Shown here one piece after another: positions 63,728-64,000 of a stretch of DNA of 64,000 nucleotides (positions within the stretch are counted from its first letter, which is position 1; every line of letters starts with the position of its first letter). The notes below the pieces were generated by a model that did no database searches, had not been told where the DNA came from, and saw nothing but the letters and a program-made list of their open reading frames with translations. The translations under genes and the position numbers were made by a program. Source of the DNA: Enterobacter soli ATCC BAA-2102 (GTDB lineage Bacteria > Pseudomonadota > Gammaproteobacteria > Enterobacterales > Enterobacteriaceae); the NCBI RefSeq assembly GCF_001654845.1, contig NZ_LXES01000025.1, positions 1-64,000 on the forward strand, written 5' to 3'.

Positions 63728-64000
63728 TTAAGTCGTTTGCAGCTCTTCGCTGTACAGGATGTTGTTACGCCCCATATGCTTGGCTTCATAAAGCGCTTTA
63801 TCCGCTTTTTCCAGCGCCGCTTCGACGTCTTCCCCTTCAAAAATGGCAATACCAATACTGATGGTGACATTGGTTGCCACGCTTTCATTGAACATATGCG
63901 GGATTTTTAAATCGTACACTTTCTGGCGGATGCGCTCAGCCGTCAGTCGCGCATTCTCAAGTGAGATGTTGGTCAGCAGCACCATAAACTCTTCGCCACC
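63728..64000 (-). CDS. Diguanylate cyclase, C-terminal part of GGDEF domain (cut by window end)
   Basis: 91 codons to the window edge. The visible frame begins with GGEEFMVLLTNISLENARLTAERIRQKV, the GGDEF-type active site in its GGEEF form. It continues with NVTISIGIAIFEGEDVEAALEKADKALYEAKHMGRNNI, the end of the domain, and a short tail. It makes c-di-GMP if intact. Upstream sensor domains lie outside the window. Confidence 0.88.
   Translation of the reverse strand, partial: GGEEFMVLLTNISLENARLTAERIRQKVYDLKIPHMFNESVATNVTISIGIAIFEGEDVEAALEKADKALYEAKHMGRNNILYSEELQTT

Overview
The window is chromosomal DNA of an Enterobacteriaceae member, most likely Enterobacter or a close relative such as Lelliottia. 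The proteins are close to Escherichia coli orthologues, and the order follows the E. coli yjiN - yjiA/X - btsT - hpa - tsr - lgo - opgB - dnaC/T - yjjB/P - yjjQ/bglJ - fhuF segment. That backbone is interrupted by accessory blocks at known junctions. Small GC-rich hairpins of one sequence family sit in several gene gaps. I saw no tRNA, rRNA, CRISPR array, integrase or insertion sequence.

Layout. (1) 1-2.75 kb: a MarR regulator with an HlyD adaptor and a DUF2955 membrane protein, an efflux-type operon. (2) 2.8-6.8 kb: three genes ending in a GH105 unsaturated glucuronyl/galacturonyl hydrolase; the first two are of unknown function, and a CRP-like site lies in front of the second. (3) 6.8-13.6 kb: yjiN and yjiA/yjiX flank an AT-rich two-gene cassette in the position of the E. 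coli immigration control region (hsd/mcr). It encodes a PtuA-type ATPase fused to what looks like a catalytically dead HsdM-type methyltransferase fold, and a PtuB-type HNH nuclease. This is the best candidate for a new defence system. (4) 13.6-17 kb: the pyruvate transporter btsT, with CRP and three BtsR-type sites upstream, and a WYL regulator. (5) 17-28 kb: the complete hpaGEDFHIXABC plus hpaR route for 4-hydroxyphenylacetate.

(6) 28-38 kb: two operons and a PAS-AraC regulator that together encode a full hydroxyproline route: epimerase, three-subunit D-hydroxyproline dehydrogenase, deaminase, 2,5-dioxovalerate dehydrogenase, permease and imino-acid reductase. A 20-bp box is repeated in front of both operons. 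(7) 38-44 kb: tsr with a flagellar sigma-28 promoter, a GNAT enzyme, and lgoT/lgoR/lgoD for L-galactonate. (8) 44-51 kb: an archaic (Csu-type) chaperone-usher pilus operon with its own regulators: a LuxR protein, an EAL protein and a ToxR/FidL-like membrane pair. (9) 51-58.8 kb: opgB, yjjA, dnaC, dnaT, an inserted ohr-ohrR-tetR block, yjjB and yjjP. (10) 59-64 kb: yjjQ-bglJ, a YbaK-type deacylase, a PTS EIIC without partner subunits behind a LacI-type palindrome, fhuF with a Fur box, and the C-terminal part of a diguanylate cyclase cut by the window edge.

The catabolic blocks (aromatic acid, hydroxyproline, L-galactonate, unsaturated uronides) all suit life on plant or animal debris. The pilus, chemoreceptor and c-di-GMP genes suit surface colonisation.
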